The notes below the pieces were generated by a model. The model did no database searches and was not told where the DNA came from. It saw only the letters and a program-made list of their open reading frames with translations. Source: Deltaproteobacteria bacterium (GTDB lineage: Bacteria; Desulfobacterota; Desulfuromonadia; Desulfuromonadales; Geopsychrobacteraceae). Taken from it: a DNA stretch of 33,774 bases. Shown piece by piece: positions 17,207 through 25,002 of this stretch; positions within the stretch are counted from its first letter, which is position 1; each line of letters opens with the position of its first letter. The stretch is taken from contig JAJRWF010000159.1 in assembly GCA_024276905.1 (NCBI GenBank), positions 1 to 33,774 on the forward strand, read 5' to 3'. The translations under genes were made by a program, and so were the position numbers.

Positions 17207-17677
17207 ATGGGTGGAGAACTGAAGTCTCAAAAAGGTTTTACCCTGGTTGAACTGGTGCTTGTTATTGTTCTGCTCGGGGTTATGGCCGCAGCCATCGTGC
17301 CGCGATTTTTTAATCTGACCGATTTTGAAGAGCGCGCATACTTCGATGAAGTGGTTGCTGCTTGTCGTTACGCGCAGAAACTGGCGGTTGTCAGTGGTTG
17401 CGATGTGAGGCTGGTTTTGTCGTCCGCCGGGTTTGCGCTGGGTAAGCGCCAAGCCTGTGATGACAGGAGTGCTTTTACGCGTGTCATACGTCTTCCGGGC
17501 AAGGATGTCGACATCGTTCCCCCACCGGGCGGAGTTGCCGTTTCCGCATTTACCGTCATATTCAGTCCGTTTGGTTCTGCCATGAACAGCAGCCGAGTTG
17601 TCTCCGATTTTTCTCTGAATGTTGGCAGTCGTAACTTCATGATCGTCGGAGAAACCGGCTATGTGGATACGCCATGA
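17207..17677 (+). CDS. mshC: minor prepilin MshC
   Basis: A 156-residue prepilin-like protein with a 10-residue leader MGGELKSQKG before FTLVELVLVIVLLGVMAAAIV (Glu5 present). The region after the helix, FFNLTDFEERAYFDEVVAACRYAQKLAV, is of GspH/MshC type. Residues C and C in GCDVRL and KRQACDD may form a disulfide. ATG 17207 has GGGGAG just upstream; the longer open frame from 17102 would run through the hairpin and give a leader far too long. Ends in an ATGA overlap with mshD. Confidence 0.85.
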   Translation: MGGELKSQKGFTLVELVLVIVLLGVMAAAIVPRFFNLTDFEERAYFDEVVAACRYAQKLAVVSGCDVRLVLSSAGFALGKRQACDDRSAFTRVIRLPGKDVDIVPPPGGVAVSAFTVIFSPFGSAMNSSRVVSDFSLNVGSRNFMIVGETGYVDTP

Positions 17678-18144
17678 AGGGTCTTTCTGCGAGTCAGCGC
17701 GGTGTTACCCTGATTGAACTGATTATTGCGATTGTCGTGATATCAGTCGCATTAACCGGCGTGCTGCTGGTGATCAACTATACTACCGCACGGAGTGCCG
17801 ATGCCCTGCTGGAGCATCAGGCGGTTGCGATCGCCGAAGCCTACCTGGAAGAAATCACCCTTAAGAACTATGCCGATCCGGATTCCGGAGTTGTCTGCGG
17901 AACGGGTGAGGCAAGTCGCGCTCTTTACGACAACGTCTGTGATTTCAATGGCCTGAGTGATTCCGGTGCTCGTGACCAGTTCGGCAATCTGATTGCCGGG
18001 CTTGAAAGTTATCTGGTGGTGGTGACTGTTGTTCCGCAAGGACTGGGCGGGATCACATCCGCTGATGCTCTACGGATTGAGGTTTCTGTCACCGATTCGG
18101 CGGGCAATAGTTTGAACCTTGCGGGTTACCGGACGAGGTATTGA
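17674..18144 (+). CDS. mshD: minor prepilin MshD
   Basis: A 156-residue PilV/GspI-like prepilin. The leader MKGLSASQRG precedes VTLIELIIAIVVISVALTGVLLVI: Val replaces the usual Phe at mature position 1, which prepilin peptidases tolerate, and Glu5 is present. The helix continues into HQAVAIAEAYLEEI, typical of GspI/PilV proteins. Two cysteines (VVCGTG and NVCDFN) may pair. Probably part of the pilus tip complex with MshC, MshO and MshP. Confidence 0.85.
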   Translation: MKGLSASQRGVTLIELIIAIVVISVALTGVLLVINYTTARSADALLEHQAVAIAEAYLEEITLKNYADPDSGVVCGTGEASRALYDNVCDFNGLSDSGARDQFGNLIAGLESYLVVVTVVPQGLGGITSADALRIEVSVTDSAGNSLNLAGYRTRY

Positions 18145-18146
18145 CT

Positions 18147-18956
18147 ATGAAGTGTGCCGGAGGCTTTACCCTGATTGAAATGCTTGTGGTTATCCTGGTG
18201 GTGGCGATTGTCGGCGGGCTGGGAGTTCGGTTCCTGACCCAGCCAGCAGAAAGTTATGTCGCTCAGACCAGGCGTGCCCAGTTGATAGATTCGGCAGAGA
18301 TGGCTATGCGGAGGATGCAGCGCGATATCCGTCAGGCATTACCCAACAGTTTGCGCGTGGCTGGCAGCGGGCGTTATCTGGAGTTGCTGCACACTGTCGA
18401 TGGCGGCCGCTATCGCGCTGAAAGTGGCGGTCCAGGGAGCGATATTCTTGATTTCAGCGTTGCGGACAGCAGCTTTGATGTCCTTGGCAGCCTGCGCGCG
18501 GTTCCCGCTGTTGGCAGTGGTATTGTGATCTATAATTTGACGGCCAGCGGCAGTAGTGGCAACGCTTATTTACCGCTGGCTGACAACCTGATTCCACTTG
18601 CGGCTGGAAGTACTGTTGACCACCTCAATCTCGATCTGAGTGCAAATCCGACATTCCGCTATTCACGGCCCTCTCCGTTTCAGCGTTTTTTTGTGGTCGA
18701 TGGCCCGGTCACCTATGCCTGTAATGCCGGACAACTCAATCGCTATTCCGGATATACACGGAGCGCAACACAGCCGGTGACTTCAACGGCACTGGGGGGG
18801 AGGGCATTGGTCACAGATTTTGTCGGGTCTTGTGACTTCAGTTATACTCCGGGGGTCAGCCAGCGGGCCGGGCTGGTCACTTTGCGGATGACCCTGACTG
18901 ATGCCGGAGAGAGCGTCACCCTGCTGCATCAGGTTCATGTGGTGAATGCGCCATGA
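18147..18956 (+). CDS. mshO: minor prepilin MshO
   Basis: A 269-residue PilW/GspJ-like prepilin, the largest of the set. The leader MKCAGG precedes FTLIEMLVVILVVAIVGGLGV with Glu5. The segment AQLIDSAEMAMRRMQRDIRQALPNSLRV is the hallmark of GspJ/MshO proteins. ATG 18147 lies 2 nt after the mshD stop; a TTG at 18141 is in frame but less likely. A seven-G run is present at 18794-18800. Ends in an ATGA overlap with mshP. Confidence 0.87.
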   Translation: MKCAGGFTLIEMLVVILVVAIVGGLGVRFLTQPAESYVAQTRRAQLIDSAEMAMRRMQRDIRQALPNSLRVAGSGRYLELLHTVDGGRYRAESGGPGSDILDFSVADSSFDVLGSLRAVPAVGSGIVIYNLTASGSSGNAYLPLADNLIPLAAGSTVDHLNLDLSANPTFRYSRPSPFQRFFVVDGPVTYACNAGQLNRYSGYTRSATQPVTSTALGGRALVTDFVGSCDFSYTPGVSQRAGLVTLRMTLTDAGESVTLLHQVHVVNAP

Positions 18957-19354
18957 AGTGGCCAATTCAGAATCAGCATGGGTTCACCCTGATCGGAGTT
19001 GTTTTTATCCTGGTTGTTCTGGGGATATTCGGGGTTACGATGCTGATCTTAAGCAGTGTACAAACCGCGACCGGAACTTTTGCGTTACAGGGGACACGGG
19101 CCTATGCTGCCGCTCGCAGTGGAATCGAGTGGGGGATTAATCGTGCTTTGCCGCCGAACAATTCCTGTGTCGCGAGTTCTTTACTGACGATTGACGGATT
19201 CCAGGTGACTGTCGGTTGTGTCAGTGTCAGTATCACTGAAGGTTCATCGATCTATGCTGTGTATACGCTGACATCACTGGCCGAAATGGGAAGTTATGCT
19301 GGGGATGAGTACTTCTCCAGGCGACTTGAAGCCCGCGTGACCAACGCACAATAG
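18953..19354 (+). CDS. mshP: minor prepilin-like protein MshP
   Basis: A 133-residue PilX/MshP-like protein. The leader MKWPIQNQHG precedes FTLIGVVFILVVLGIFGVTML. Mature position 5 is Gly, not the near-universal Glu, as in GspK-like tip pseudopilins. The next stretch, GTRAYAAARSGIEWGINRAL, is the conserved PilX/MshP signature. Last gene of the operon; a bidirectional terminator follows 12 nt later, so the large mshQ gene found after mshP in Vibrio and Shewanella is absent here. Confidence 0.85.
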   Translation: MKWPIQNQHGFTLIGVVFILVVLGIFGVTMLILSSVQTATGTFALQGTRAYAAARSGIEWGINRALPPNNSCVASSLLTIDGFQVTVGCVSVSITEGSSIYAVYTLTSLAEMGSYAGDEYFSRRLEARVTNAQ

Positions 19355-19366
19355 ATAAACAAGTTG

Positions 19367-19407
19367 AAAAAAAAGGCCCCGCCGGAAACCCGGCGGGGCC
19401 ATTTTAT
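19367..19407. terminator. bidirectional intrinsic terminator
   Basis: GGCCCCGCCG (19375-19384) pairs perfectly with CGGCGGGGCC (19391-19400) around a 6-nt loop. Eight A precede it (19367-19374) and ATTTTAT follows, so it works in both directions: for the pilus operon (plus) and for the convergent CoA-transferase gene (minus). Confidence 0.93.
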
Positions 19408-19430
19408 GGCACTGAAGTGAACTTTCGGAA

Positions 19431-21017
19431 CTACTCGCAGAGATCGATTTTGATGTCCCAGTTCTTGATTTTCATGGTGCCGTTTTCGGCCAGGTTCTGC
19501 TGCATCTTGAAACAGCGATCGAACAACTGCGGCTCGTGACCGACGCCGCGGGCCAGGCAGTCTTTCTTGGCCATGTCGAAGTACTCCTGAATGATCGGCT
19601 TGTACTCCGGATGGACGCACTTATCGATAATGACCTGGGCACGATCTTTCGGCGCCAGACCGCGTAAATCGGCCAGACCCTGCTCCGTAACCAGAACATC
19701 AAGGTCATGCTCGGTATGGTCGATATGCGGTGCCTTCGGAACCACGCAGGTGATACCGCGCGGATCGGTTTTCGACGGACGGGTCGAAGGAGCATGCATG
19801 ATCTTCAGGTAACCGTTCCGCAGGAAATCGCCGGAACCGCCGAGACCATTGATCATGCGGGTGCCGCCGACCAGGGTCGAGTTGGCGTGGGCGTACATGT
19901 CGAATTCGACCGGGGTGTTCATGGCAATGACGCCCAGACGCCGGATCGGCTCGGGGGCGTTGGAGATCGAGATCGGACGCATCAGGATCTTGTCGGCATA
20001 TTTGTCCCAGTTGTCGAAGAAGCGGGGAAAGCCTTTCTCTTCGGAAAGCGAAAGGGAGCAAGCCGAGGCAAAATCGAGTTTACCCGAGTCGAAGAAATCG
20101 AGCATGGTGTCCTGCAGAACCTCGGTGTAGACGGTCAGGTTCTTGAACGGACCCTTGGCCAGCCCGCCGACAACGGCATTGGCAATTGAGCCAACACCTG
20201 ACTGCAGGGGCAGCAGGTTCTCAGGCAGACGACCACGCTTCACTTCATGGGAGAAGAAATCCATGATATGAGCAGCAATCGCCTCGGAGGTTTCATCCAT
20301 ATCGCTGAAGGCACGGCCTTTGTCACGATGCTTGGACTCTACCACGGCGATGACCCGGTCGGTATCGATCGGAACATAGGGGGTGCCGATACGAGTGTCG
20401 GCGCTGGTGACCAGCAACGGCTGGCGTGCCGGCGGCTTTTCCTGCATCAGGATGTCGTGCAGACCTTCAAACGAGGGCTGTCCGGTGTTGACTTCAAGGA
20501 TAATCTTGTCGGCGACAGTGACCAGTTCGGGCACCAGGCCGCAAGAGGATGTCAGTGCCAGACCACCGTTTTCAGTAATGGCAGAAACTTCGATAATTGC
20601 GATATCGATGCGACCATTTTCCGTGTAGAAACCGTAGCCGAGATCCTGAGCAAAGTGCCCGAGGTGCTTGTCACCCATGCGGATCTTGCCGGTATTGATC
20701 CCTTTGGCGATATTTTTACCGGTCTGGTAGGGCCAGCGACGATCGAGCATGTCGAGAGTCGCCCAGCGGTCTTCGGTTTCGGCTCCGGCAGAAGCACCGA
20801 CAAACAGGTTGTACTTGGTGGTGCCCTGCAGGTTGTTCTTCTCGACATGATCGGCCAGGGCGATCGGCACCGCTTTTGGGTAACCGGCCGGGGTGAAACC
20901 GGACCAGCCGATATTCATACCCGGCTTGAAGAACTGGACACAGTCTTCAGCCGACATGACTTTCTTCAGCAGTGATTTGCGACGAACGCGGTCTTCCAGT
21001 GTTCCGTACTTGGACAT
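19431..21017 (-). CDS. succinyl-CoA:acetate CoA-transferase (acetyl-CoA hydrolase/transferase family)
   Basis: Transfers CoA between succinyl-CoA and acetate. In acetate-oxidising Geobacter relatives this enzyme both activates acetate and replaces succinyl-CoA synthetase in the TCA cycle. The 528-residue protein belongs to the AarC/Cat1 class I family. The motif GVGSIANAV is at 274-282, the catalytic Glu is probably E299 in VYTEVLQD, and the oxyanion loop GGSGDF is at 393-398. The start has an excellent Shine-Dalgarno (GAGGAGAG, complement of 21019-21030). It is monocistronic between its own promoter and the shared terminator. Butyryl- or propionyl-CoA transferase activity cannot be excluded by sequence alone. 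Confidence 0.92.
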   Translation of the reverse strand: MSKYGTLEDRVRRKSLLKKVMSAEDCVQFFKPGMNIGWSGFTPAGYPKAVPIALADHVEKNNLQGTTKYNLFVGASAGAETEDRWATLDMLDRRWPYQTGKNIAKGINTGKIRMGDKHLGHFAQDLGYGFYTENGRIDIAIIEVSAITENGGLALTSSCGLVPELVTVADKIILEVNTGQPSFEGLHDILMQEKPPARQPLLVTSADTRIGTPYVPIDTDRVIAVVESKHRDKGRAFSDMDETSEAIAAHIMDFFSHEVKRGRLPENLLPLQSGVGSIANAVVGGLAKGPFKNLTVYTEVLQDTMLDFFDSGKLDFASACSLSLSEEKGFPRFFDNWDKYADKILMRPISISNAPEPIRRLGVIAMNTPVEFDMYAHANSTLVGGTRMINGLGGSGDFLRNGYLKIMHAPSTRPSKTDPRGITCVVPKAPHIDHTEHDLDVLVTEQGLADLRGLAPKDRAQVIIDKCVHPEYKPIIQEYFDMAKKDCLARGVGHEPQLFDRCFKMQQNLAENGTMKIKNWDIKIDLCE

Positions 21018-21222
21018 TCTCTCTCCTCCTCGTGAAAGGCGCTAAGGGTACGTGATTGGTCCCTTTTGGAATAGTTGGCTAAAACGGCGTGAACGAACCA
21101 GGTTTAAATCTCTAAGTATCTGATGATATTGAAGATTGTTTTTCTATCGTCGATGCGGTCTCAGCCTGTTAATAGCAGGTTAACTGGTCACTTATAGAAT
21201 GACGTTATATGAAATGTCGTTT
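21018..21222 (-). promoter_or_regulatory. long 5' leader of the CoA-transferase gene with inverted repeat
   Basis: From the predicted promoter the mRNA would carry about 195 nt of untranslated leader. It contains a palindrome GTTAA-N7-TTAAC at 21168-21184, a plausible dimeric-regulator operator about 40 bp inside the transcript, where a repressor would block elongation. No known riboswitch was recognised. There are no genes in the 347-bp gap 21018-21364. Confidence 0.4.
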
Positions 21223-21251
21223 TTTATATAATGCTGTATACCGCAAGTCAA
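21223..21251 (-). promoter_or_regulatory. sigma-70 promoter of the CoA-transferase gene
   Basis: Read on the minus strand, TTGACT (21251-21246) and TATAAA (21228-21223) are separated by exactly 17 nt, five of six matches in each box. It is the best promoter match in the window. Confidence 0.7.
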
Positions 21252-21320
21252 GCGAAAAGATAGAATAAGGGGGGATTTATCATTTCTGGTAAATCGAAGA
21301 ATTAGGAGAGCTTCCTGCGC

Positions 21321-21356
21321 GAAAAAAGACCGCAGAATCGAGTATTTCTGCGGTCT
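21321..21356 (-). terminator. intrinsic terminator of the moxR-bamD operon
   Basis: AGACCGCAGAA (21327-21337) pairs perfectly with TTCTGCGGTCT (21346-21356) around an 8-nt loop. On the minus strand it is followed by a run of T (complement of 21322-21327). It lies 8 nt beyond the bamD-like stop. Confidence 0.92.
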
Positions 21357-21364
21357 GAAAACGC

Positions 21365-22105
21365 TCAGTAATTTTTTTCAAGAATTCTCTGTGATTTGAT
21401 GACGTAGCGGCTGTTTGGAAATTGGTCAAACAGGGTATTGAAAGCGTCGGCGGCTTCTTTCTTTTTCTGCAGTTTGAGGTAGGCTGTGCCGAGATAAAAG
21501 AATGCCTCGTCGCGATAGTAGTAGTTGGGATATTTATCAAGAATTCCCTTAAGACGATTGATCGCCGCCTGATAATGACCGGTGCGCAGGTAGAAGCGTC
21601 CGACATAGACCTCGTGTTCGGCAAGACGGTTGCGACAGCGTTGGGCCAGGAAGCCTACAGTTTCTGCCCGTTTGCTTTTGGGATATTCTTTAAGCAGTCT
21701 GCGAAAGGTCTGCAGCGCTTTTTGCGTCGGGGTCTGCTCACGGTCCTTGCTGAGCATTTGCTTGTAGTAGGACATTCCCAGAAAATAAAGGACATCGGGA
21801 ATGCGGTCATCCCGGGGGTGCTCTTTCAGAAATGCAGAATAGTTGGAGGCCGCCTCGATGTATTCTCCGGCGAGGTACTGAGCTTCCGCAATTTTCAGTT
21901 CGGCCAGCTTGTTAAGTTCCGGGGAATAGTAACTGTCACGAACCTTCTTCCATGAAGCAACCGCATCATCGTAAAGCTGGCGGTCGAAAAAGGTCTCGCC
22001 TTCTTTGAAGTAGTAATCAGCCGATCGGGGTGATGCGACAATCGTTGGATCACAAGCCGGAAGCAGTATCAGCAGCGCAAGGCACAACAACGGAAATCTG
22101 AACAT
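21365..22105 (-). CDS. bamD: BamD/ComL-like outer-membrane assembly lipoprotein
   Basis: A TPR lipoprotein of the BamD/YfiO family, which works with BamA in inserting beta-barrel proteins. The chosen start gives a short lipoprotein signal, MFRFPLLCLALLILLPAC, with Cys18 in the lipobox LPAC. About five TPR-like repeats follow (YYFKEGETFFDRQLYDDAVASW; AAINRLKGILDKYPNYYYRDEAFFYLG; KEAADAFNTLFDQFPNSRYV). The residue after Cys is Asp, unusual for an outer-membrane lipoprotein by the E. coli rule. The frame is open up to a TTG at 22177, but a start there would bury the signal. It has no strong ribosome-binding site and is 68 nt from the upstream gene. Confidence 0.82.
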   Translation of the reverse strand: MFRFPLLCLALLILLPACDPTIVASPRSADYYFKEGETFFDRQLYDDAVASWKKVRDSYYSPELNKLAELKIAEAQYLAGEYIEAASNYSAFLKEHPRDDRIPDVLYFLGMSYYKQMLSKDREQTPTQKALQTFRRLLKEYPKSKRAETVGFLAQRCRNRLAEHEVYVGRFYLRTGHYQAAINRLKGILDKYPNYYYRDEAFFYLGTAYLKLQKKKEAADAFNTLFDQFPNSRYVIKSQRILEKNY

Positions 22106-22173
22106 GATTTGATAGGACCTATTCGTATGAATGCAGAAAACTGCCATGAAACTACGGAATCTTTGAGCCTTTG

Positions 22174-24153
22174 TCAATCATTGCCTGCCGCACGGGTCGA
22201 CCGGGGATGATGATCATCCTCAGCCGTTATCCTATTTAATGAGATCTGGATGTGATGCTGTGAAAGTTGTCGAATAATCAGTGACAGCTGTTTGTATTGA
22301 CAGGAAGTCAGTGCCTGGTCCCTATACAGTGTCCCCCCGTAAATCTGTGCGAATTTGTGACAGAGAGGTTCGTGGCTCAGTTCTGCCAATTCGAAAAGAC
22401 CAAGATGAACCGGAAGCTGATGTTGTCCGGCAGATTTTCTGACTTGTCGCAGGTAGCGTTGCAGTAGGCGCTGACGACGGCACGAGCGGAAATAGTTTTT
22501 TCTACGCCAAAGAATCACGATTAGCAGCAGAATTCCCGGCAGCCACCAGCTGAGCTGGTTCGGCAGAGTGAGACGCACCTGCCGCAGATTCCGGCCGACC
22601 GAGAAAACCAGCCCGAGCTGTTTCTGCAGGTCGTAGGTAATGACCAGTCGGCTCCAGGCGGTGGCCAGATAGTCGCTGGTGGCTTGTGCCCAGCTGAACG
22701 GACCGCGAGCCAGTCCGGTGACCGCATCTCCGGCGTTAATTGCCAGCCGGCTCGGATCGATTCGCAGCCAGCGATTGTCATCATCGAGCACCTCGACCCA
22801 GACATGTGCCATATCTTCATCAACCAGGTAATAATCCCCCAACGCGTTGTAGCGTCCCCCCAGGTAGCCTCCGACCAGACGTGTCGGAACTCCGGATAGT
22901 CGCAACAGAAGGGCGAAAGATGATGCAAAGTATTCGCAGTAGCCGCGCTTGCTCTCAAAGAGGAAGGTTTCGACCGGGGTTGTGCTCAACTGCAGGTTGC
23001 GGGCAGCATAGGAAAGTTGTTGCCGGATGAAGAATTCTTTGGTTGCCAGAATCTTCGACCTGCGGTTGTTCTTCTTCGCAATTTCACCGGCAATTGCGGC
23101 AACACCGGGTGTAATATCCGATGGGGTGTACAGATAAAAGGTCCTGTCCGATGGATTTTTCAATTTCAGGGACCCGTGTCGTACCGAATTGACTGTATAG
23201 CGATTACGTTTGTCAAGGACACGACGGGCTTCAAAAACCCCATCGGCGAAGCGTTTATTGTCAATATCACCGAGAGTTAACGGCAGATCGAGACCCGGCA
23301 GGTAGCGGTCGGAACGTGGTTCGCTGAAGATAACCTGTGTTCGTGGGCTTGAGTTCGTGGTGACCAGTCTGTCCGGCGGTGGCGATTTGACGCGGAACCA
23401 GCTGCGTCCTTTGATCTGGTTCAGAACCAGACCGCGCCAGTAGAGTTCCTGCGGGTCTATTGCGGCCATGCGCGCGCGAAAAGCGGATTGGCCACTGCTG
23501 CCGAGGTTGGCCAGGCTGCCCGGATTGACTTCTTCGCTGAAACCGGCAGAGGGCACGCTTTCCGGGTTGAGGAAATTCCAGAGCGGATATTCGGTGCGGG
23601 GCAGGAGCACGAAGAAGAAAAACATCAGCAGCAGAGAACCGAGTGGCAGCAAGGCTCCGGTGCCCAGCAGGCGGTACCACTGCTTGCGGTTGAAGCACAG
23701 GGCCGGATCTGCGGAGTAAAAGCTTGTCAGGAGCAAACCGAAGGTCACCAGCCCCACTAGCAGGGCCAGCGCGACGAGGTAGCTGATACTCAGGCTGAGC
23801 AGCGAGGAGGCCGCCAGAACGAAAGTCGCCAGAACAAAAATCTGCAACAGATTACGGCCTGACTTTTCGGTGATAAGACGTACTGCCAATAGCAACACCA
23901 GCATGTTCACCAGTGGTTCGACAATATTGCTGCGTGACATCTGGCTCAGATAGAAAAAGAACAGCAGAAACAGCAGCAGGGTCGCAGGCAGCGGCTGCAG
24001 TAAACGACGATTGTGTCGGTCACTGATGAACCCGGCGATCAGGGCACCGACAATGCCTGTCTGCACGAAGCGGTCGAGAAAGGGAAAGGCCGGTGCCACA
24101 CCGACCAGGGTCGCCAGGCTGGCGAGCAGTTGCAGGATCTTTTCAACGGCCAT
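22174..24153 (-). CDS. transglutaminase-like membrane protein, TgpA family (DUF3488/DUF4129)
   Basis: A 659-residue protein with five or six N-terminal membrane spans (residues about 5-185), a periplasmic transglutaminase-like domain, another span near 530-548 (WWLPGILLLIVILW) and a cytoplasmic DUF4129-like tail. The catalytic triad is visible: C406 in KRGYCEYFA, H450 in DMAHVWVEV and D466 in RIDPSR. In Pseudomonas the TgpA homologue is essential, with an unclear substrate. It overlaps the DUF58 gene by 11 nt. The trio MoxR-DUF58-TgpA is a recurrent operon. Confidence 0.92.
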   Translation of the reverse strand: MAVEKILQLLASLATLVGVAPAFPFLDRFVQTGIVGALIAGFISDRHNRRLLQPLPATLLLFLLFFFYLSQMSRSNIVEPLVNMLVLLLAVRLITEKSGRNLLQIFVLATFVLAASSLLSLSISYLVALALLVGLVTFGLLLTSFYSADPALCFNRKQWYRLLGTGALLPLGSLLLMFFFFVLLPRTEYPLWNFLNPESVPSAGFSEEVNPGSLANLGSSGQSAFRARMAAIDPQELYWRGLVLNQIKGRSWFRVKSPPPDRLVTTNSSPRTQVIFSEPRSDRYLPGLDLPLTLGDIDNKRFADGVFEARRVLDKRNRYTVNSVRHGSLKLKNPSDRTFYLYTPSDITPGVAAIAGEIAKKNNRRSKILATKEFFIRQQLSYAARNLQLSTTPVETFLFESKRGYCEYFASSFALLLRLSGVPTRLVGGYLGGRYNALGDYYLVDEDMAHVWVEVLDDDNRWLRIDPSRLAINAGDAVTGLARGPFSWAQATSDYLATAWSRLVITYDLQKQLGLVFSVGRNLRQVRLTLPNQLSWWLPGILLLIVILWRRKNYFRSCRRQRLLQRYLRQVRKSAGQHQLPVHLGLFELAELSHEPLCHKFAQIYGGTLYRDQALTSCQYKQLSLIIRQLSQHHIQISLNRITAEDDHHPRSTRAAGND

Positions 24154-24985
24154 GGTACAGAGCCAGTTCAGTCAGCAGGCGGTGACGTTGACCACGACCG
24201 ACCTGCGGGCGAATCAGCCGCCCGACCAGTCGCAGGCCCACCGGTCGCTGTTGGCGCAACTGGTTGATTGCCAGCCAGCTTGCACGACTGAGGCGTTGCT
24301 CGATATTGCCGTTGAGCTGTTCCAGTTCAATCACCAGGGGTTGCGAGCCCAACCCTTCATGTTGTTTCACCTTGAAGCTGTCGTGGCGGGCCGAAAGTTT
24401 CCAGTGGATGGCTTTGAGCGGTTCGCCGCCACGATAATCGTGGATACTGCGCAGGTCTCCACTGTCGCCGCTGGTTGCAGTTGTCAGTTGTTGTCGCTGT
24501 TCGTTGCGCCCTGTCGCTGGGAGCAGGACATTTGCAAGTGGTTGTGGAAAGACGATCAGTTGCTGGCCCAGGGGGATTCTGAGTGAGCGGACGAAAAAGT
24601 TGATCGGAAAACAGGAGCTCAGCCAGATATTTTCAATCTGTTTGCGGCCACGAACCGGCCAGGAGAGGGTCAGACTTTTCTCTGCGAATGAACCGGCGGG
24701 GAGCTGGGCAAAAAGCGGGTGCTCACCACCAAGGCTCACCCGGATCAGAAAGGCTGGCAGTCGCCGTCGATGGTTCTGGAGCCTGATGCCGATCAGAGTC
24801 GGCTGACCGGCAAAAATTTCCTGTGGAAGAACCAGCTTCAGGCTCAGTTTGCGCAGGTTCTGCTGGCCGAGCCAGCCGGAAATCGCCATAAAGCCGAGCA
24901 GAGCCGACACCAGCAGGTATAGCAGGTTGTTGCCGGTGTTGACCGCGGCAAAGCCGAGTAGCAGGGTCATGCCGATGTAGACCAT
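24143..24985 (-). CDS. DUF58 domain protein
   Basis: A 280-residue membrane-anchored protein with two N-terminal spans (residues 1-35, including the family hallmark GFAAVNTGNNLLYLLVSALLG when read across) and the DUF58 core motif RSIHDYRGGEPLKAIHWKLS (about 179-198), which is diagnostic. The function is unknown; DUF58 proteins resemble vWA-domain partners of MoxR ATPases. ATG 24985 lies 17 nt after the moxR stop, but relatives usually carry a few more residues (the frame reads LKLTRAG just before it), so a CTG or other non-standard start slightly upstream is possible. Confidence 0.85.
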   Translation of the reverse strand: MVYIGMTLLLGFAAVNTGNNLLYLLVSALLGFMAISGWLGQQNLRKLSLKLVLPQEIFAGQPTLIGIRLQNHRRRLPAFLIRVSLGGEHPLFAQLPAGSFAEKSLTLSWPVRGRKQIENIWLSSCFPINFFVRSLRIPLGQQLIVFPQPLANVLLPATGRNEQRQQLTTATSGDSGDLRSIHDYRGGEPLKAIHWKLSARHDSFKVKQHEGLGSQPLVIELEQLNGNIEQRLSRASWLAINQLRQQRPVGLRLVGRLIRPQVGRGQRHRLLTELALYHGR

Positions 24986-25002
24986 GCCGGCACGGGTCAG
25001 TT

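Noticed and set aside
6582-19354. Type II secretion system
   Set aside because: The ATPase has the MshEN domain, the ExeA-like and MshN genes are present, and there is no GspC/D/L/M set; the order is that of msh operons.
20247-20975. Plus-strand open frame of 242 codons inside the CoA-transferase gene
   Set aside because: It is antisense to a strongly conserved enzyme and has no recognisable protein features.
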